A stretch of 64,000 bases of DNA, from the NCBI RefSeq assembly GCF_019795295.1, contig NZ_JAIMCG010000001.1, positions 434,001 through 498,000 of the forward strand, read 5' to 3'. Shown here piece by piece: positions 1 through 9,191 of this stretch (positions are counted from its first letter, which is position 1; each line of letters starts with the position of its first letter). Position numbers and translations under genes: made by a program. The stretch comes from Cupriavidus sp. AU9028 (lineage in GTDB: Bacteria; Pseudomonadota; Gammaproteobacteria; Burkholderiales; Burkholderiaceae). Under the pieces are notes generated by a model that did not search any database, was not told the DNA's origin, and was given only the letters and a program-made list of their open reading frames with translations.

Positions 1-1389
1 CAGCTGCGCCAGAAGTCCGCGCGCTCGCAGAAGCTGAAGGAAGCCTACGCCGCCGTCGAGGCGAAGATGGCCGAGGACGGCGCCGAATTCGACAAGGTCG
101 AGGTCGGCAACATCCTGTTCGACCTGGAAGCGAAGATCGTGCGCGGTCAGATCCTGGCCGGCGAGCCGCGTATCGACGGCCGCGACACGCGTACCGTGCG
201 CCCGATCGAGATCCGTTCGTCGGTGCTGCCGCGCGCCCACGGCTCGGCGCTGTTTACCCGTGGCGAAACGCAGGCGCTGGTGGTGGCCACGCTGGGTACC
301 AAGAGCGATGAGCAGATCATCGATGCGCTCGCCGGCGAATACCGCGACCGCTTCATGCTCCACTACAACATGCCCCCGTTCGCCACCGGCGAAACCGGGC
401 GCGTGGGCTCGCCCAAGCGTCGCGAGATCGGTCACGGCCGCCTGGCCAAGCGCGCGCTGATCCCGGTGCTGCCGGCCGACGACGAGTTCGGCTACACCAT
501 CCGCCTGGTCTCGGAAATCACCGAGTCGAACGGCTCGTCGTCGATGGCTTCGGTTTGCGGCGGCTGCCTGGCGCTGATGGATGCGGGCGTTCCGGTCAAG
601 GCGCACGTCGCTGGCGTGGCGATGGGCCTGATCCTGGAAGGCAACCGTTTTGCCGTGCTGACCGACATCCTGGGCGACGAGGATCACCTCGGCGACATGG
701 ACTTCAAGGTCGCGGGCACCGACAACGGCATCACCGCACTGCAGATGGACATCAAGGTGCAGGGCATCACCAAGGAAATCATGCAGGTCGCGCTGGCGCA
801 AGCCAAGGAAGGCCGTCTGCATATCCTGGCGAAGATGCAGGAAGCGATGGGCCACGCCCGTACCGAGCTGTCGGAGCATGCGCCGCGCATGATCACGATG
901 AAGATCCATCCGGACAAGATCCGCGAGGTGATCGGCAAGGGCGGCTCGACCATCCAGGCGCTGACCAAGGAAACCGGCACCACCATCGACATCCAGGAAG
1001 ACGGCACCATCACCATCGCGTCCACGTCGACGGAAGGCATGGCCGAGGCCAAGCGCCGCATCGAGGGCATCACCGCGGAAGCCGAAGTGGGCAAGATCTA
1101 CGCCGGTACCGTGCTGAAGCTGCTGGACTTCGGCGCCATCGTCAACATCCTGCCGGGCAAGGACGGTCTGCTGCATATCTCCGAGATCGTCAACGAGCGC
1201 GTCAAGGACATCAAGGACTGGCTGAAGGAAGGCCAGCAGGTCCGCGTCAAGCTGATCCAGGCCGACGAGAAGGGCCGCCTGCGTCTGTCGCTGAAGGCGG
1301 CGATGGCCGAGGAGGGTGGCACCATCACGCCGCTGAACAACGGCGAGGGCGCGGCGCCTGCCGCGACCCCGACGGGCGAGCAGCAGTAA
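1..1389 (+). CDS. pnp: Polyribonucleotide nucleotidyltransferase (PNPase), 5' end missing
   Basis: PNPase degrades RNA phosphorolytically from the 3' end and is part of the degradosome in many bacteria. The reading frame is open from the first base, so the gene begins upstream of the window; 462 C-terminal residues of roughly 720 are visible. Counting from the window edge, the second RNase PH-like core starts near residue 55 ([14 protein letters not shown]). A KH domain with the GKGG motif lies near residue 312 and an S1 RNA-binding domain occupies about residues 364-432 ([19 protein letters not shown]). The tail is Ala/Pro rich. A strong hairpin-T terminator follows. The family assignment is secure from the core-KH-S1 order; only the start is unknown. 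Confidence 0.97.
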   Translation, partial: QLRQKSARSQKLKEAYAAVEAKMAEDGAEFDKVEVGNILFDLEAKIVRGQILAGEPRIDGRDTRTVRPIEIRSSVLPRAHGSALFTRGETQALVVATLGTKSDEQIIDALAGEYRDRFMLHYNMPPFATGETGRVGSPKRREIGHGRLAKRALIPVLPADDEFGYTIRLVSEITESNGSSSMASVCGGCLALMDAGVPVKAHVAGVAMGLILEGNRFAVLTDILGDEDHLGDMDFKVAGTDNGITALQMDIKVQGITKEIMQVALAQAKEGRLHILAKMQEAMGHARTELSEHAPRMITMKIHPDKIREVIGKGGSTIQALTKETGTTIDIQEDGTITIASTSTEGMAEAKRRIEGITAEAEVGKIYAGTVLKLLDFGAIVNILPGKDGLLHISEIVNERVKDIKDWLKEGQQVRVKLIQADEKGRLRLSLKAAMAEEGGTITPLNNGEGAAPAATPTGEQQ

Positions 1390-1440
1390 TCGCAGCAAGC
1401 AGCAGTCGCGGAGCGCAGCGATGTGTTCCGCGTTGCAAGA

Positions 1441-1471
1441 GCGGCCGGCCATGCCCGGCCGCTTTTTTGTT
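1441..1471 (+). terminator. Rho-independent terminator after pnp
   Basis: An 8-bp perfect stem GCGGCCGG/CCGGCCGC with a 6-nt loop is followed directly by TTTTTT, about 50 nt after the pnp stop codon. It separates pnp from the quinone oxidoreductase. Confidence 0.9.
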
Positions 1472-1569
1472 TACACTGCCGCCTGAGCGCCGGCCAGGGC
1501 ACGTGACTGCCCGGCGACAGCCGATCAAACCTGCGCGCCCGCGAAGCAAGCGCGCCTGAGGGAGAAAGC

Positions 1570-2574
1570 ATGCGAGCCATCGAGATCCGCGAGTACGGCG
1601 GCCCAGACGTATTGCAGCCAACCGAGCGCCCCGATCCGGCGCCGGGCCCCGGTGAAATCCTGATCCGCGTGACCGCGGCCGGCATCAACCGTCCCGACGT
1701 GTTCCAGCGCACCGGCAACTACCCGGTGCCGCCGGGCGCGTCCGACCTGCCTGGCCTGGAGGTTGCGGGGGAAGTGGTTGGCGGCGACCTGACCCACCCC
1801 GACAACCGCTTCGGCCTGAAAGCGGGCGATCGCGTTTGCGCGCTGGTGCAGGGGGGCGGCTACGCCGAGCTGTGCGTGGCGCCGCTGGGCCAGTGCCTGC
1901 CAGTCCCCGAGGGCCTGAGCGACATCGAGGCCGCGGCGTTGCCCGAGACGTTCTTCACGGTATGGAGCAACGTCTTCGATCGCGGCAATCTTGGCGGCGG
2001 TCCGCGCGGCAAGGACGAGACGCTTTTGATCCAGGGCGGCTCCAGCGGCATCGGCACCACCGCGATCCAGATCGCCAGGGCGATGGGCTACAAGGTCTTC
2101 GTCACCGCCGGCAGCGACGAGAAGTGCCAGGCCTGCGTGGACCTGGGGGCCGATCGGGCGATCAACTACAAGACGCAGGATTTCGTCGAGGAGGTCAAGG
2201 CCTTGACGGAAGGACGCGGTGTCGACGTGATTCTCGACATGGTGGCCGGCCCCTATCTGGCCCGCGAACTGTCCTGCGTCGCCGACGACGGGCGTATCGT
2301 CATCATCGCGCTGCTGGGCGGCGCCAAGGCCGAGATTCCGCTCGGCGATATCCTGCGCCGGCGCATTACGGTGACCGGTTCGACGCTGCGGCCCCGTCCC
2401 GTGTCGTTCAAGGCGCAGATCGCCGGTGCGCTGCATCAGCACGTGTGGCCGCTGCTGGCGGACGGCCGCATCAAGCCGGTGATCCACAAGGTGTTTCCGG
2501 CCGCGCAGGCCGCGGACGCGCACCGTCTGATGGAGTCCAGCGAGCATATCGGGAAGATCGTGCTGACCTGGTAA
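1570..2574 (+). CDS. NAD(P)H:quinone oxidoreductase, zinc-independent MDR family (PIG3-like)
   Basis: This 334-residue protein belongs to the medium-chain dehydrogenase/reductase superfamily and probably reduces quinones or activated alkenes with NAD(P)H in the cytoplasm. The N-terminal GroES-like domain (residues 1-130) lacks the cysteine cluster of zinc alcohol dehydrogenases. The Rossmann domain starts near residue 150 with the nucleotide-binding motif GGSSGIG, followed by VTAGSDEKC and a conserved ADxxINY stretch. The closing region VIHKVFPAAQAADAHRLMES is typical of the PIG3/QOR branch. The ATG at the 5' end has a good ribosome binding site (GAGGGAGAAAGC). The gene follows the pnp terminator and precedes a palindromic repeat, so it may be its own unit. 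The substrate cannot be told from sequence. Confidence 0.9.
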   Translation: MRAIEIREYGGPDVLQPTERPDPAPGPGEILIRVTAAGINRPDVFQRTGNYPVPPGASDLPGLEVAGEVVGGDLTHPDNRFGLKAGDRVCALVQGGGYAELCVAPLGQCLPVPEGLSDIEAAALPETFFTVWSNVFDRGNLGGGPRGKDETLLIQGGSSGIGTTAIQIARAMGYKVFVTAGSDEKCQACVDLGADRAINYKTQDFVEEVKALTEGRGVDVILDMVAGPYLARELSCVADDGRIVIIALLGGAKAEIPLGDILRRRITVTGSTLRPRPVSFKAQIAGALHQHVWPLLADGRIKPVIHKVFPAAQAADAHRLMESSEHIGKIVLTW

Positions 2575-2593
2575 GGGTGGCAGGCGTCGTTTG

Positions 2594-2707
2594 CCCTCTC
2601 CCCCGGCCCCTCTCCCGCAAGCGGGCGAGGGGAGCAAACCGAGGGACTTTGGCAAGCTGGCGGGGTAGCTCCCCTCTCCCGCAGGGCGGGAGAGGGCCGG
2701 GGGAGGG
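2594..2707. repeat. GC-rich palindromic intergenic repeat, copy 1
   Basis: The element begins CCCTCTCCCCCGGCCCCTCT and ends with the reverse complement type GGGAGAGGGCCGGGGGAGGG. Each arm also contains its own short hairpin (CTCCCGC..GCGGG). The spacer carries the family signature GGGGAGCAAACCGAGGG. Six more copies lie in this window. This one sits between the quinone oxidoreductase and tpiA. Confidence 0.9.
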
Positions 2708-2781
2708 CTGCTGGCCTGTGCCAGCCCGGCGGCCGCCCCTTCTCCTCCTTCCAATCCATAGCGCAGGCCCCCCTGCCACGC

Positions 2782-2787
2782 TACAAT
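2782..2787 (+). promoter_or_regulatory. Possible -10 element for tpiA
   Basis: TACAAT lies 29 nt upstream of the chosen GTG start and just after the repeat element. No convincing -35 hexamer is visible, so this is a weak call. Confidence 0.35.
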
Positions 2788-2815
2788 AGCGGGTTTGATT
2801 CTGAGAGGCGCTCTC

Positions 2816-3550
2816 GTGAGACAAAAGCTCGTCATCGGTAACTGGAAGATGCACGGCAGCCTGGCTGCCAACGAAGCCCTGCTGAACGCCATCAAGGGCG
2901 GCGCGAGTGCCACCCTTGCCGTTTGTGCGCCGTTCCCCTACCTGGCGCAGTGCCAGGCGTTGCTGGCCGGCTCCGCGGTCGCCTGGGGTGCGCAGGATGT
3001 GTCTGCGGAAGCACGGGGCGCCTTTACCGGTGAAGTGGCGGCGTCGATGCTGGCCGAGTTCGGTGTCGGCTATGCGATCGTCGGCCACTCCGAGCGCCGC
3101 ACCTATCATCAGGAAGCGGATGGGACCGTTGCGGCCAAGGCCCTGCGGGCCCTGGAATTCGGCATTACGCCCGTGATCTGCGTCGGCGAGACGCTGGCCG
3201 AGCGCGAGGCCGGGCAGACCGAGGCCGTGGTGGCGCGGCAGCTGCAGGCAGTGCTCGATGCGCTGTCGGTCGAACAGCTGGGCCGCGTGGTGCTGGCCTA
3301 CGAGCCGGTCTGGGCCATCGGTACCGGCAAGACCGCCACCAAGGAGCAGGCGCAGGCCGTCCATGCGTTCCTGCGCGCCCGCGTGGCCGAGCGCGACGAC
3401 GGCGTGGCGGGGCGGATGGCGATCTTGTATGGCGGCAGCGTCAAGCCTGACAACGCGGCCGACCTGTTTTCGATGCCGGACATCGATGGCGGCCTGATTG
3501 GCGGTGCCTCGTTGAAGGCCGAGGATTTTCTCGCAATCGGCAACGCCTGA
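2816..3550 (+). CDS. tpiA: Triose-phosphate isomerase
   Basis: TpiA interconverts dihydroxyacetone phosphate and glyceraldehyde 3-phosphate in glycolysis and gluconeogenesis. The 244-residue protein shows the family landmarks: GNWKM with Asn9/Lys11, catalytic His91 in GHSERR, catalytic Glu163 in [12 protein letters not shown], and the phosphate loop YGGSVKPDN near the C-terminus. I chose the GTG start because it gives the canonical N-terminus [12 protein letters not shown] and is preceded by GAGAGG about 8 nt upstream. A TTG codon 21 nt earlier is in frame but would add seven unconserved residues. secG follows after 45 nt, as is common in beta-proteobacteria. Confidence 0.97.
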   Translation: MRQKLVIGNWKMHGSLAANEALLNAIKGGASATLAVCAPFPYLAQCQALLAGSAVAWGAQDVSAEARGAFTGEVAASMLAEFGVGYAIVGHSERRTYHQEADGTVAAKALRALEFGITPVICVGETLAEREAGQTEAVVARQLQAVLDALSVEQLGRVVLAYEPVWAIGTGKTATKEQAQAVHAFLRARVAERDDGVAGRMAILYGGSVKPDNAADLFSMPDIDGGLIGGASLKAEDFLAIGNA

Positions 3551-3595
3551 TGCCGGTCGCGTCGAGTCACTGATTCAGGCAAGCGAAACCTATTT

Positions 3596-3967
3596 ATGGC
3601 AATTTTCAAGACTCTGTTGATGGTCGTGCAGGTGCTGACGGCGCTGGGCGTGATCGGGCTGGTGCTGCTGCAGCATGGCAAGGGCGCCGACGTCGGTGCG
3701 GCCTTCGGTTCGGGTGCTTCCGGCAGCCTGTTCGGTGCGACTGGCTCGGCCAACTTCCTGTCGCGGACCACGGCGGTGCTGGCGACGCTGTTCTTCATCG
3801 CCACGCTGAGCCTGACGCTGCTGGGCAACTATCGCCCGGGCACCTCGCTCGGCGTAATGGGCGCCGCACCGCGGCCGGCACCCGCGGCTTCCGCTCCGGC
3901 GGTCGCACCGGCCTCCGACGTCCCCGCCCCGGCCTCAGCGCCGGCAGCGCCTGCTGTACCGAAATAA
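3596..3967 (+). CDS. secG: Preprotein translocase subunit SecG
   Basis: SecG is a small membrane subunit of the SecYEG translocon. The 123-residue protein has two predicted membrane helices (about residues 4-25 and 55-77). They flank the conserved glycine-rich cytoplasmic segment LLQHGKGADVGAAFGSGASGSLFG, split here as in the family. The C-terminal third is a low-complexity Ala/Pro tail (residues 84-123), which is longer than in Escherichia coli SecG but usual in this bacterial group. It lies 45 nt after tpiA and is probably cotranscribed with it. A promoter-like sequence and a tRNA-Leu gene follow. Confidence 0.93.
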   Translation: MAIFKTLLMVVQVLTALGVIGLVLLQHGKGADVGAAFGSGASGSLFGATGSANFLSRTTAVLATLFFIATLSLTLLGNYRPGTSLGVMGAAPRPAPAASAPAVAPASDVPAPASAPAAPAVPK

Positions 3968-4013
3968 TCTCTTGTTCGATCCCCGGATTCGTCGAAGTAT
4001 TTGCACTTGTGCA

Positions 4014-4043
4014 TTGAACAAAGCGGCGGATGTGGGGTAGAAT
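4014..4043 (+). promoter_or_regulatory. Sigma-70-like promoter upstream of tRNA-Leu and nuo
   Basis: TTGAAC and TAGAAT are separated by 18 nt. This is the only clear -35/-10 pair between secG and nuoA. It is placed to transcribe the tRNA-Leu gene and could read on into nuoA-N, since no terminator is seen after the tRNA. Confidence 0.6.
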
Positions 4044-4167
4044 GCAGGGCTTGAAACGATTCCCCAGCGACGGTTTCCAGGCTGCGTGGCCCAGTAACAA
4101 AAAGGCCGCAATGCACGGTTCCGAAGGGCTTTAAAACCCGGCGCCAGGCAATATTGTTTCTCCCCCA

Positions 4168-4252
4168 GCCGACGTGGTGAAATTGGTAGACACGCTATCT
4201 TGAGGGGGTAGTGGCGAAAGCTGTGCGAGTTCGAGTCTCGCCGTCGGCACCA
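4168..4252 (+). tRNA. tRNA-Leu, anticodon GAG
   Basis: An 85-nt class II tRNA. The 7-bp acceptor stem is GCCGACG/CGTCGGC, with A73 and an encoded CCA. The D-loop includes AAATTGGTAGAC. The anticodon stem CTATC/GGTAG holds the loop TTGAGGG, which gives anticodon GAG at 4202-4204 and decodes CUC/CUU. A long variable arm and the T-loop GTTCGAGTC confirm a leucine tRNA. It sits in the 454-nt secG-nuoA gap, in the same direction as the nuo operon. Confidence 0.97.
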
Positions 4253-4421
4253 AACAACTTGATCGGAGTCTGCTCCCGGGCCTTGCCCCGGGAGGGGCTC
4301 CGGCAGTCCGCAGGGCGGCGCCGTACTGTCTGCGCGAAAGGCGCAGGGCGCTTGGGGTGGGCAACAGGACGCCGCTAGAGCTGGTGCTGTTGACAACATT
4401 CCAGATAAGGCTGGCCGTACC

Positions 4422-4781
4422 TTGACTCTCGAAGCCTACCTCCCCGTTCTCATCTTCATCCTCTTTGGCGTTCTGCTTGGCGGGGCGCTGATGTCGATCG
4501 GCCGGATCCTTGGTCCGAACAAGCCCGATCCGGCGAAGCTCTCTCCGTACGAGTGCGGCTTCGAGGCGTTCGAGGACGCGCGCATGAAGTTCGATGTGCG
4601 CTACTACCTGATCGCAATTCTGTTCATCCTGTTCGATCTCGAGACCGCATTCCTTTTTCCGTGGGGCGTCGCCCTGCAGGACATCGGCTGGCCTGGCTTC
4701 ATCGCCATGGGCGTGTTTCTGTTGGAATTCATCGTGGGCTTCGTCTACATCTGGAAAAAGGGCGCGCTCGATTGGGAGTGA
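4422..4781 (+). CDS. nuoA: NADH-quinone oxidoreductase subunit A
   Basis: NuoA is a small membrane subunit of respiratory complex I at the junction of the peripheral and membrane arms. The 119-residue protein has three hydrophobic helices (roughly residues 6-29, 61-82, 88-110). It carries the conserved segment [20 protein letters not shown] with the loop cysteine, then the [10 protein letters not shown] motif. The start is TTG; it gives the family N-terminus [10 protein letters not shown], and no in-frame ATG lies before conserved sequence. It is the first gene of the complete nuoA-N run and ends six bases before nuoB. The family assignment is secure. Confidence 0.96.
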   Translation: MTLEAYLPVLIFILFGVLLGGALMSIGRILGPNKPDPAKLSPYECGFEAFEDARMKFDVRYYLIAILFILFDLETAFLFPWGVALQDIGWPGFIAMGVFLLEFIVGFVYIWKKGALDWE

Positions 4782-4787
4782 TGTGAT

Positions 4788-5270
4788 ATGGCAATCGAAG
4801 GCGTTCTGAACGAAGGCTTCGTCACGACGACCGCTGACAAGCTGATCAACTGGACCCGTACCGGGTCGCTGTGGCCGATGACGTTCGGTCTGGCCTGCTG
4901 TGCCGTCGAAATGATGCACGCCGGCGCCGCGCGTTACGACATGGACCGCTTCGGCGTGATTTTCCGCCCGTCGCCGCGCCAGTCGGACGTGATGATCGTG
5001 GCCGGTACGCTGTGCAACAAGATGGCACCGGCGCTGCGCAAGGTCTACGACCAGATGGCCGAGCCGCGCTGGGTGATCTCCATGGGCACCTGCGCCAATG
5101 GCGGCGGCTACTACCACTATTCGTACTCGGTGGTGCGCGGTTGCGACCGCATCGTGCCGGTCGATATTTACGTGCCGGGCTGCCCGCCGACGGCCGAAGC
5201 GCTGATCTACGGTGTGATCCAGCTGCAGAACAAGATCCGTCGTACCAACACCATCGCGCGCAAGGGTTGA
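4788..5270 (+). CDS. nuoB: NADH-quinone oxidoreductase subunit B
   Basis: NuoB carries cluster N2, the terminal [4Fe-4S] centre that passes electrons to quinone at the NuoB/NuoD interface. The 160-residue protein contains the four expected cysteines: the tandem pair Cys37-Cys38 (LACCAVEMM), Cys102 (GTCANGG) and Cys132 (PGCPPT). The length matches the short bacterial form. The gene is followed almost immediately by nuoC with one base between stop and start, which suggests translational coupling. Confidence 0.98.
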   Translation: MAIEGVLNEGFVTTTADKLINWTRTGSLWPMTFGLACCAVEMMHAGAARYDMDRFGVIFRPSPRQSDVMIVAGTLCNKMAPALRKVYDQMAEPRWVISMGTCANGGGYYHYSYSVVRGCDRIVPVDIYVPGCPPTAEALIYGVIQLQNKIRRTNTIARKG

Positions 5271-5271
5271 C

Positions 5272-5871
5272 ATGGCCAAACTCGATACCCTGAAGGCCGC
5301 GCTGGAGAAGGCGCTCGGTTCCCGCATCAAGTCGCTGACGCAGTCGTTCGACCAGCTGACGCTGATCGTCAAGCCGGACGACTACCTGGAGGTTGCGCGG
5401 ATTCTGCGCGACGATCCGACGCTGCGCTTCGAGCAGTTGCTGGATCTGGCCGGCGTCGATTATTCGACCTACGGCGATGGCGCCTGGGACGGTCCCCGCT
5501 ATGCGGTCGTGACGCACCTGCTGTCGCTGACCCACAACTGGCGCCTGCGCCTGCGCGTATTCGCGCCGGACGACGATCTGCCGGTGGTGCCGTCCCTGGT
5601 GGACGTGTGGAACTCGGTCAACTGGTACGAGCGCGAGGCGTTCGACTTCTTCGGCATCCTGTTCGAGGGCCACCCGGACCTGCGCCGCATCCTGACCGAC
5701 TACGGTTTCGTTGGCCACCCGTTCCGCAAGGACTTCCCGGTGTCCGGCTATGTCGAGATGCGGTACGACCCCGAGCAGAAGCGCGTGATTTACCAGCCGG
5801 TGACGATCGAGCCGCGCGAGCAGATGCCCCGAGTGATCCGCGAGGAAAACTACGGTGGCCTCAAGCACTGA
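5272..5871 (+). CDS. nuoC: NADH-quinone oxidoreductase subunit C
   Basis: NuoC is the 30-kDa subunit of the complex I hydrogenase-like module, on the hydrophilic arm beside NuoD. The 199-residue protein has the family signature [12 protein letters not shown] near residues 122-133, followed by [14 protein letters not shown] and [12 protein letters not shown]. It is a stand-alone NuoC, not the NuoCD fusion of enterobacteria, since nuoD is a separate frame 36 nt downstream. Confidence 0.97.
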   Translation: MAKLDTLKAALEKALGSRIKSLTQSFDQLTLIVKPDDYLEVARILRDDPTLRFEQLLDLAGVDYSTYGDGAWDGPRYAVVTHLLSLTHNWRLRLRVFAPDDDLPVVPSLVDVWNSVNWYEREAFDFFGILFEGHPDLRRILTDYGFVGHPFRKDFPVSGYVEMRYDPEQKRVIYQPVTIEPREQMPRVIREENYGGLKH

Positions 5872-5907
5872 TTGGACTGACTGGCACTAGCAGCACTGAG
5901 AAGCGCG

Positions 5908-7161
5908 ATGGCAGATATCAAGAATTACACCCTGAACTTCGGTCCGCAGCACCCGGCGGCACACGGCGTGCTGCGCCTGGTGCTGGAACTGGACGGCGAG
6001 GTGATCCAGCGCGCCGACCCGCATATCGGCCTGCTGCATCGCGCCACTGAGAAGCTGGCGGAAACCAAGACCTGGATCCAGAGCGTGCCGTACATGGACC
6101 GTCTCGACTATGTGTCGATGATGGTCAACGAGCACGCCTACGTGATGGCGATCGAGAAGCTGACCGGCATCGACGTGCCCATCCGTGCGCAGTACATCCG
6201 CGTGATGTTCGACGAAATCACGCGTCTGCTGAACCACCTGATGTGGATCGGCTCGCACGCGCTGGACGTCGGTGCGATGGCGGTGTTCCTGTACGCCTTC
6301 CGCGAACGCGAGGACATGTTCGACATGTACGAGGCGGTGTCGGGTGCGCGGATGCACGCGGCCTACTATCGTCCGGGCGGCGTCTATCGCGACCTGCCTG
6401 ACACGATGCCGCAGTACAAGGCGTCCAAGATCCATAACGAGCGCGCCATCAAGGCGATGAACGAAGCGCGCTCCGGCTCGCTGCTGGATTTCATCGAGGA
6501 CTTCACCAACCGTTTCCCGAAGTACGTCGACGAATACGAGACGCTGCTGACGGACAACCGGATCTGGAAGCAACGTCTGGTCGGTATCGGCGTGGTGACG
6601 CCGGAGCGCGCCATGCAGATGGGCTTTACCGGCCCGATGCTGCGGGGCTCGGGAATCGCGTGGGACCTGCGCAAGACGCAGCCGTACGAGGTCTACGACA
6701 AGATGGACTTCGACGTGCCGGTGGGCGAGGGCGGCGACTGCTACTCGCGTTACCTGGTGCGCGTCGAGGAGATGCGCCAGTCGAACCGGATTATCAAGCA
6801 GTGCATCGACTGGCTGCGCCGCAACCCCGGTCCGGTGATGAGCGACAACCACAAGGTGACGCCGCCGTCGCGGGGTGACATGAAGTCGAACATGGAAGAG
6901 CTGATTCACCACTTCAAGCTCTTCACCGAAGGCATCCGCGTTCCGGAAGGCGAGACCTATGCTGCCGTCGAGCACCCGAAGGGTGAGTTCGGCATCTATG
7001 CGATCTCGGACGGCGCCAACAAGCCGTACCGCCTGAAGATTCGTGCCCCGGGTTTCGCCCACCTGGCCGCGCTCGATGAAATGGCCAAGGGCCACATGAT
7101 CGCGGACGCGGTCACGATCATCGGCACGCAGGATATTGTGTTCGGCGAAATCGACCGTTAA
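5908..7161 (+). CDS. nuoD: NADH-quinone oxidoreductase subunit D
   Basis: NuoD is the 49-kDa subunit that forms the quinone-reducing cavity with NuoB. The 417-residue protein begins with the conserved [14 protein letters not shown] block (His15 and His19 region). It continues with [12 protein letters not shown], the DRLDYVSMM segment, and [14 protein letters not shown]. The C-terminal block is [27 protein letters not shown], the standard end of the family. The length is normal. A 217-nt gap with a ribosome-binding-site-preceded small frame separates it from nuoE, which is unusually wide for this operon. Confidence 0.98.
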   Translation: MADIKNYTLNFGPQHPAAHGVLRLVLELDGEVIQRADPHIGLLHRATEKLAETKTWIQSVPYMDRLDYVSMMVNEHAYVMAIEKLTGIDVPIRAQYIRVMFDEITRLLNHLMWIGSHALDVGAMAVFLYAFREREDMFDMYEAVSGARMHAAYYRPGGVYRDLPDTMPQYKASKIHNERAIKAMNEARSGSLLDFIEDFTNRFPKYVDEYETLLTDNRIWKQRLVGIGVVTPERAMQMGFTGPMLRGSGIAWDLRKTQPYEVYDKMDFDVPVGEGGDCYSRYLVRVEEMRQSNRIIKQCIDWLRRNPGPVMSDNHKVTPPSRGDMKSNMEELIHHFKLFTEGIRVPEGETYAAVEHPKGEFGIYAISDGANKPYRLKIRAPGFAHLAALDEMAKGHMIADAVTIIGTQDIVFGEIDR

Positions 7162-7174
7162 CCAGAGGATTACG

Positions 7175-7339
7175 ATGCCGCTCCCGGACGACGATCCGGG
7201 GCGCGCGGTCCACGCGGGCCGCGGCGACATGCGGCGGGCCGGCGAGGCAACCCTGCAGCGGCTATGCAGGCCACGCCAGTGGCCGGAAATGACACGCAGC
7301 GACGGCTGTGCAACTGAAGCGAGGCTCGCCATTGGCTGA
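7175..7339 (+). CDS. Possible small ORF between nuoD and nuoE (54 residues)
   Basis: I do not recognise this protein. An ATG preceded by AGAGGA at a 5-6 nt spacing opens a 54-codon frame that fills most of the nuoD-nuoE gap. The product would be soluble, basic and Arg/Ala rich (starting MPLPDDDPGRAVHAG), with no membrane segment or known motif. The same stretch also contains inverted repeats (GCGGTCC..GGGCCGC). It may be non-coding, with the good ribosome binding site a relic of an earlier nuoE start. Listed because the translation signal is better than that of nuoE itself. Confidence 0.25.
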   Translation: MPLPDDDPGRAVHAGRGDMRRAGEATLQRLCRPRQWPEMTRSDGCATEARLAIG

Positions 7340-7378
7340 CGGGCCTCGCTTGTGAATCGGCGTATTACGGCAACGACC

Positions 7379-7882
7379 ATGCTATCAGCAGAAGCTCTCA
7401 AGGAAATCGATCGCGCGATCGCCAAGTATCCGGCCGACCAGAAGCAATCGGCCGTGATGGCCGCATTGGCCGTGGCGCAGGGCGAGGTGGGCTGGGTTTC
7501 TCCGGAAGTGATGGAATTCGTCGCCAACTACCTCGACATGCCGCCGGTATGGGTCGAGGAGGTCGCCACTTTCTACAACATGTACGACACCCGGCCGGTC
7601 GGCAAGTACAAGCTGGCCGTCTGCACCAACCTGCCTTGCGCGCTGTCGGGCGGCGAACGCGCCGGCGACTACCTGAAGCGCAAGCTGGGCATCGATTACA
7701 ACGAGACGACGCCGTGCGGCACCTTCACGCTGAAGGAAGGCGAGTGCATGGGCGCCTGTGGCGATGCGCCGGTGATGATCGTGAACAACACCCGCATGTG
7801 CAGCTTCATGAGCGACGACAAGCTCGACGCGCTGGTCGAGGAGCTCAAGGCCGAAGCCGGCGCTGCCAAGGGGGACAAGTAA
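7379..7882 (+). CDS. nuoE: NADH-quinone oxidoreductase subunit E
   Basis: NuoE is the 24-kDa thioredoxin-like subunit of the NADH dehydrogenase module and binds the [2Fe-2S] cluster N1a. The ligands are Cys82 and Cys87 (VCTNLPC) and Cys123 and Cys127 (GECMGACG). I chose the ATG that gives [13 protein letters not shown], the usual N-terminus in this group, yielding 167 residues. An in-frame GTG nine codons upstream is possible. The sequence before the chosen ATG has no strong Shine-Dalgarno. The stop is one base from the nuoF start. Confidence 0.95.
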   Translation: MLSAEALKEIDRAIAKYPADQKQSAVMAALAVAQGEVGWVSPEVMEFVANYLDMPPVWVEEVATFYNMYDTRPVGKYKLAVCTNLPCALSGGERAGDYLKRKLGIDYNETTPCGTFTLKEGECMGACGDAPVMIVNNTRMCSFMSDDKLDALVEELKAEAGAAKGDK

Positions 7883-7883
7883 C

Positions 7884-9179
7884 ATGACCTGTCTGCACGA
7901 CCGCCATATCAAGCCGCTGATCCTGGCCGGCCTGGATGGCAAGAACTGGCATCTGGAGGACTACGTCAAGCGTGGCGGCTACCAGCAGCTGCGCCGTATC
8001 CTGACCGAGAAGATCGCGCCCGAGCAGGTGATCGCGGACGTCAAGGCCTCGGGCCTGCGTGGCCGCGGCGGCGCGGGCTTCCCGACCGGCCTGAAGTGGA
8101 GCTTCATGCCGCGTCAGTTCCCGGGCCAGAAGTACCTCGTCTGCAATACCGACGAGGGCGAGCCGGGCACCTTCAAGGACCGCGACATCATCCGCTACAA
8201 CCCGCATGCGCTGATCGAGGGCATGGCCATCGGTGCGTATGCGATGGGCATCACCGTGGGTTACAACTACATCCACGGCGAGATCTGGAACGAGTACAAG
8301 ATCTTCGAGGAAGCCCTCGAAGAGGCGCGGGCGGCCGGCTTCCTGGGTGACAACATCCTGGGCTCGGGCTTCAACTTCCAGCTGCACGCGCACCACGGCT
8401 ACGGCGCCTATATCTGCGGCGAGGAAACCGCGCTGCTCGAATCGCTGGAAGGCAAGAAGGGCCAGCCGCGCTTCAAGCCGCCGTTCCCCGCCAGCTTCGG
8501 CCTGTACGGCAAGCCGACCACCATCAACAACACCGAGACCTTCGCCGCGGTGCCGTTCCTGCTGGCGGTGGGTCCGGAGAATTACCTGAAGATGGGCAAG
8601 CCGAACAACGGCGGCACCAAGATCTTCTCGGTCTCCGGCGACGTCGAGCGTCCGGGCAACTACGAGATTCCGCTGGGCACGCCGTTTGCGACCCTGCTGG
8701 AGCTCGCCGGCGGCATGCGCGGCGGCAAGAAGCTCAAGGCCGTGATTCCGGGCGGTTCGTCGGCGCCGGTGGTGCCGGCCGACCTGATGATGGCGTCCGA
8801 CATGGACTACGACTCGATCGCCAAGGCCGGCTCGATGCTGGGTTCGGGCGCGGTGATCGTGATGGACGAGACGCGCTGCATGGTTCGCTCGCTGCTGCGC
8901 CTGTCGTATTTCTATTTCGAAGAATCCTGCGGCCAGTGCACGCCGTGCCGTGAAGGCACCGGCTGGCTCTATCGCATGGTGAACCGTATCGAGCATGGGG
9001 AAGGGCGCCAGGAAGATCTGGACCTGCTCAACAGCGTTGCCGAAAACATCATGGGCCGCACCATCTGCGCGCTCGGCGATGCGGCTGCGATGCCGGTCCG
9101 CGGCATGCTCAAGCACTACTGGAAAGAGTTCGAGTATCACGTCGAACACAAGCAGTGCATGGTTCCCGCCTACTCTTAA
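7884..9179 (+). CDS. nuoF: NADH-quinone oxidoreductase subunit F
   Basis: NuoF oxidises NADH via FMN and carries cluster N3. The 431-residue protein has the glycine-rich FMN/NADH site [13 protein letters not shown] at about residues 57-70. It also has the [15 protein letters not shown] segment, the [18 protein letters not shown] block and the N3 ligands Cys349, Cys352 and Cys355 (SCGQCTPC) with Cys395 (TICALGD). Together with nuoE and nuoG it makes the electron-input module. The spacing to nuoG is 12 nt. Confidence 0.98.
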   Translation: MTCLHDRHIKPLILAGLDGKNWHLEDYVKRGGYQQLRRILTEKIAPEQVIADVKASGLRGRGGAGFPTGLKWSFMPRQFPGQKYLVCNTDEGEPGTFKDRDIIRYNPHALIEGMAIGAYAMGITVGYNYIHGEIWNEYKIFEEALEEARAAGFLGDNILGSGFNFQLHAHHGYGAYICGEETALLESLEGKKGQPRFKPPFPASFGLYGKPTTINNTETFAAVPFLLAVGPENYLKMGKPNNGGTKIFSVSGDVERPGNYEIPLGTPFATLLELAGGMRGGKKLKAVIPGGSSAPVVPADLMMASDMDYDSIAKAGSMLGSGAVIVMDETRCMVRSLLRLSYFYFEESCGQCTPCREGTGWLYRMVNRIEHGEGRQEDLDLLNSVAENIMGRTICALGDAAAMPVRGMLKHYWKEFEYHVEHKQCMVPAYS

Positions 9180-9191
9180 GCGTGGCAGAAC

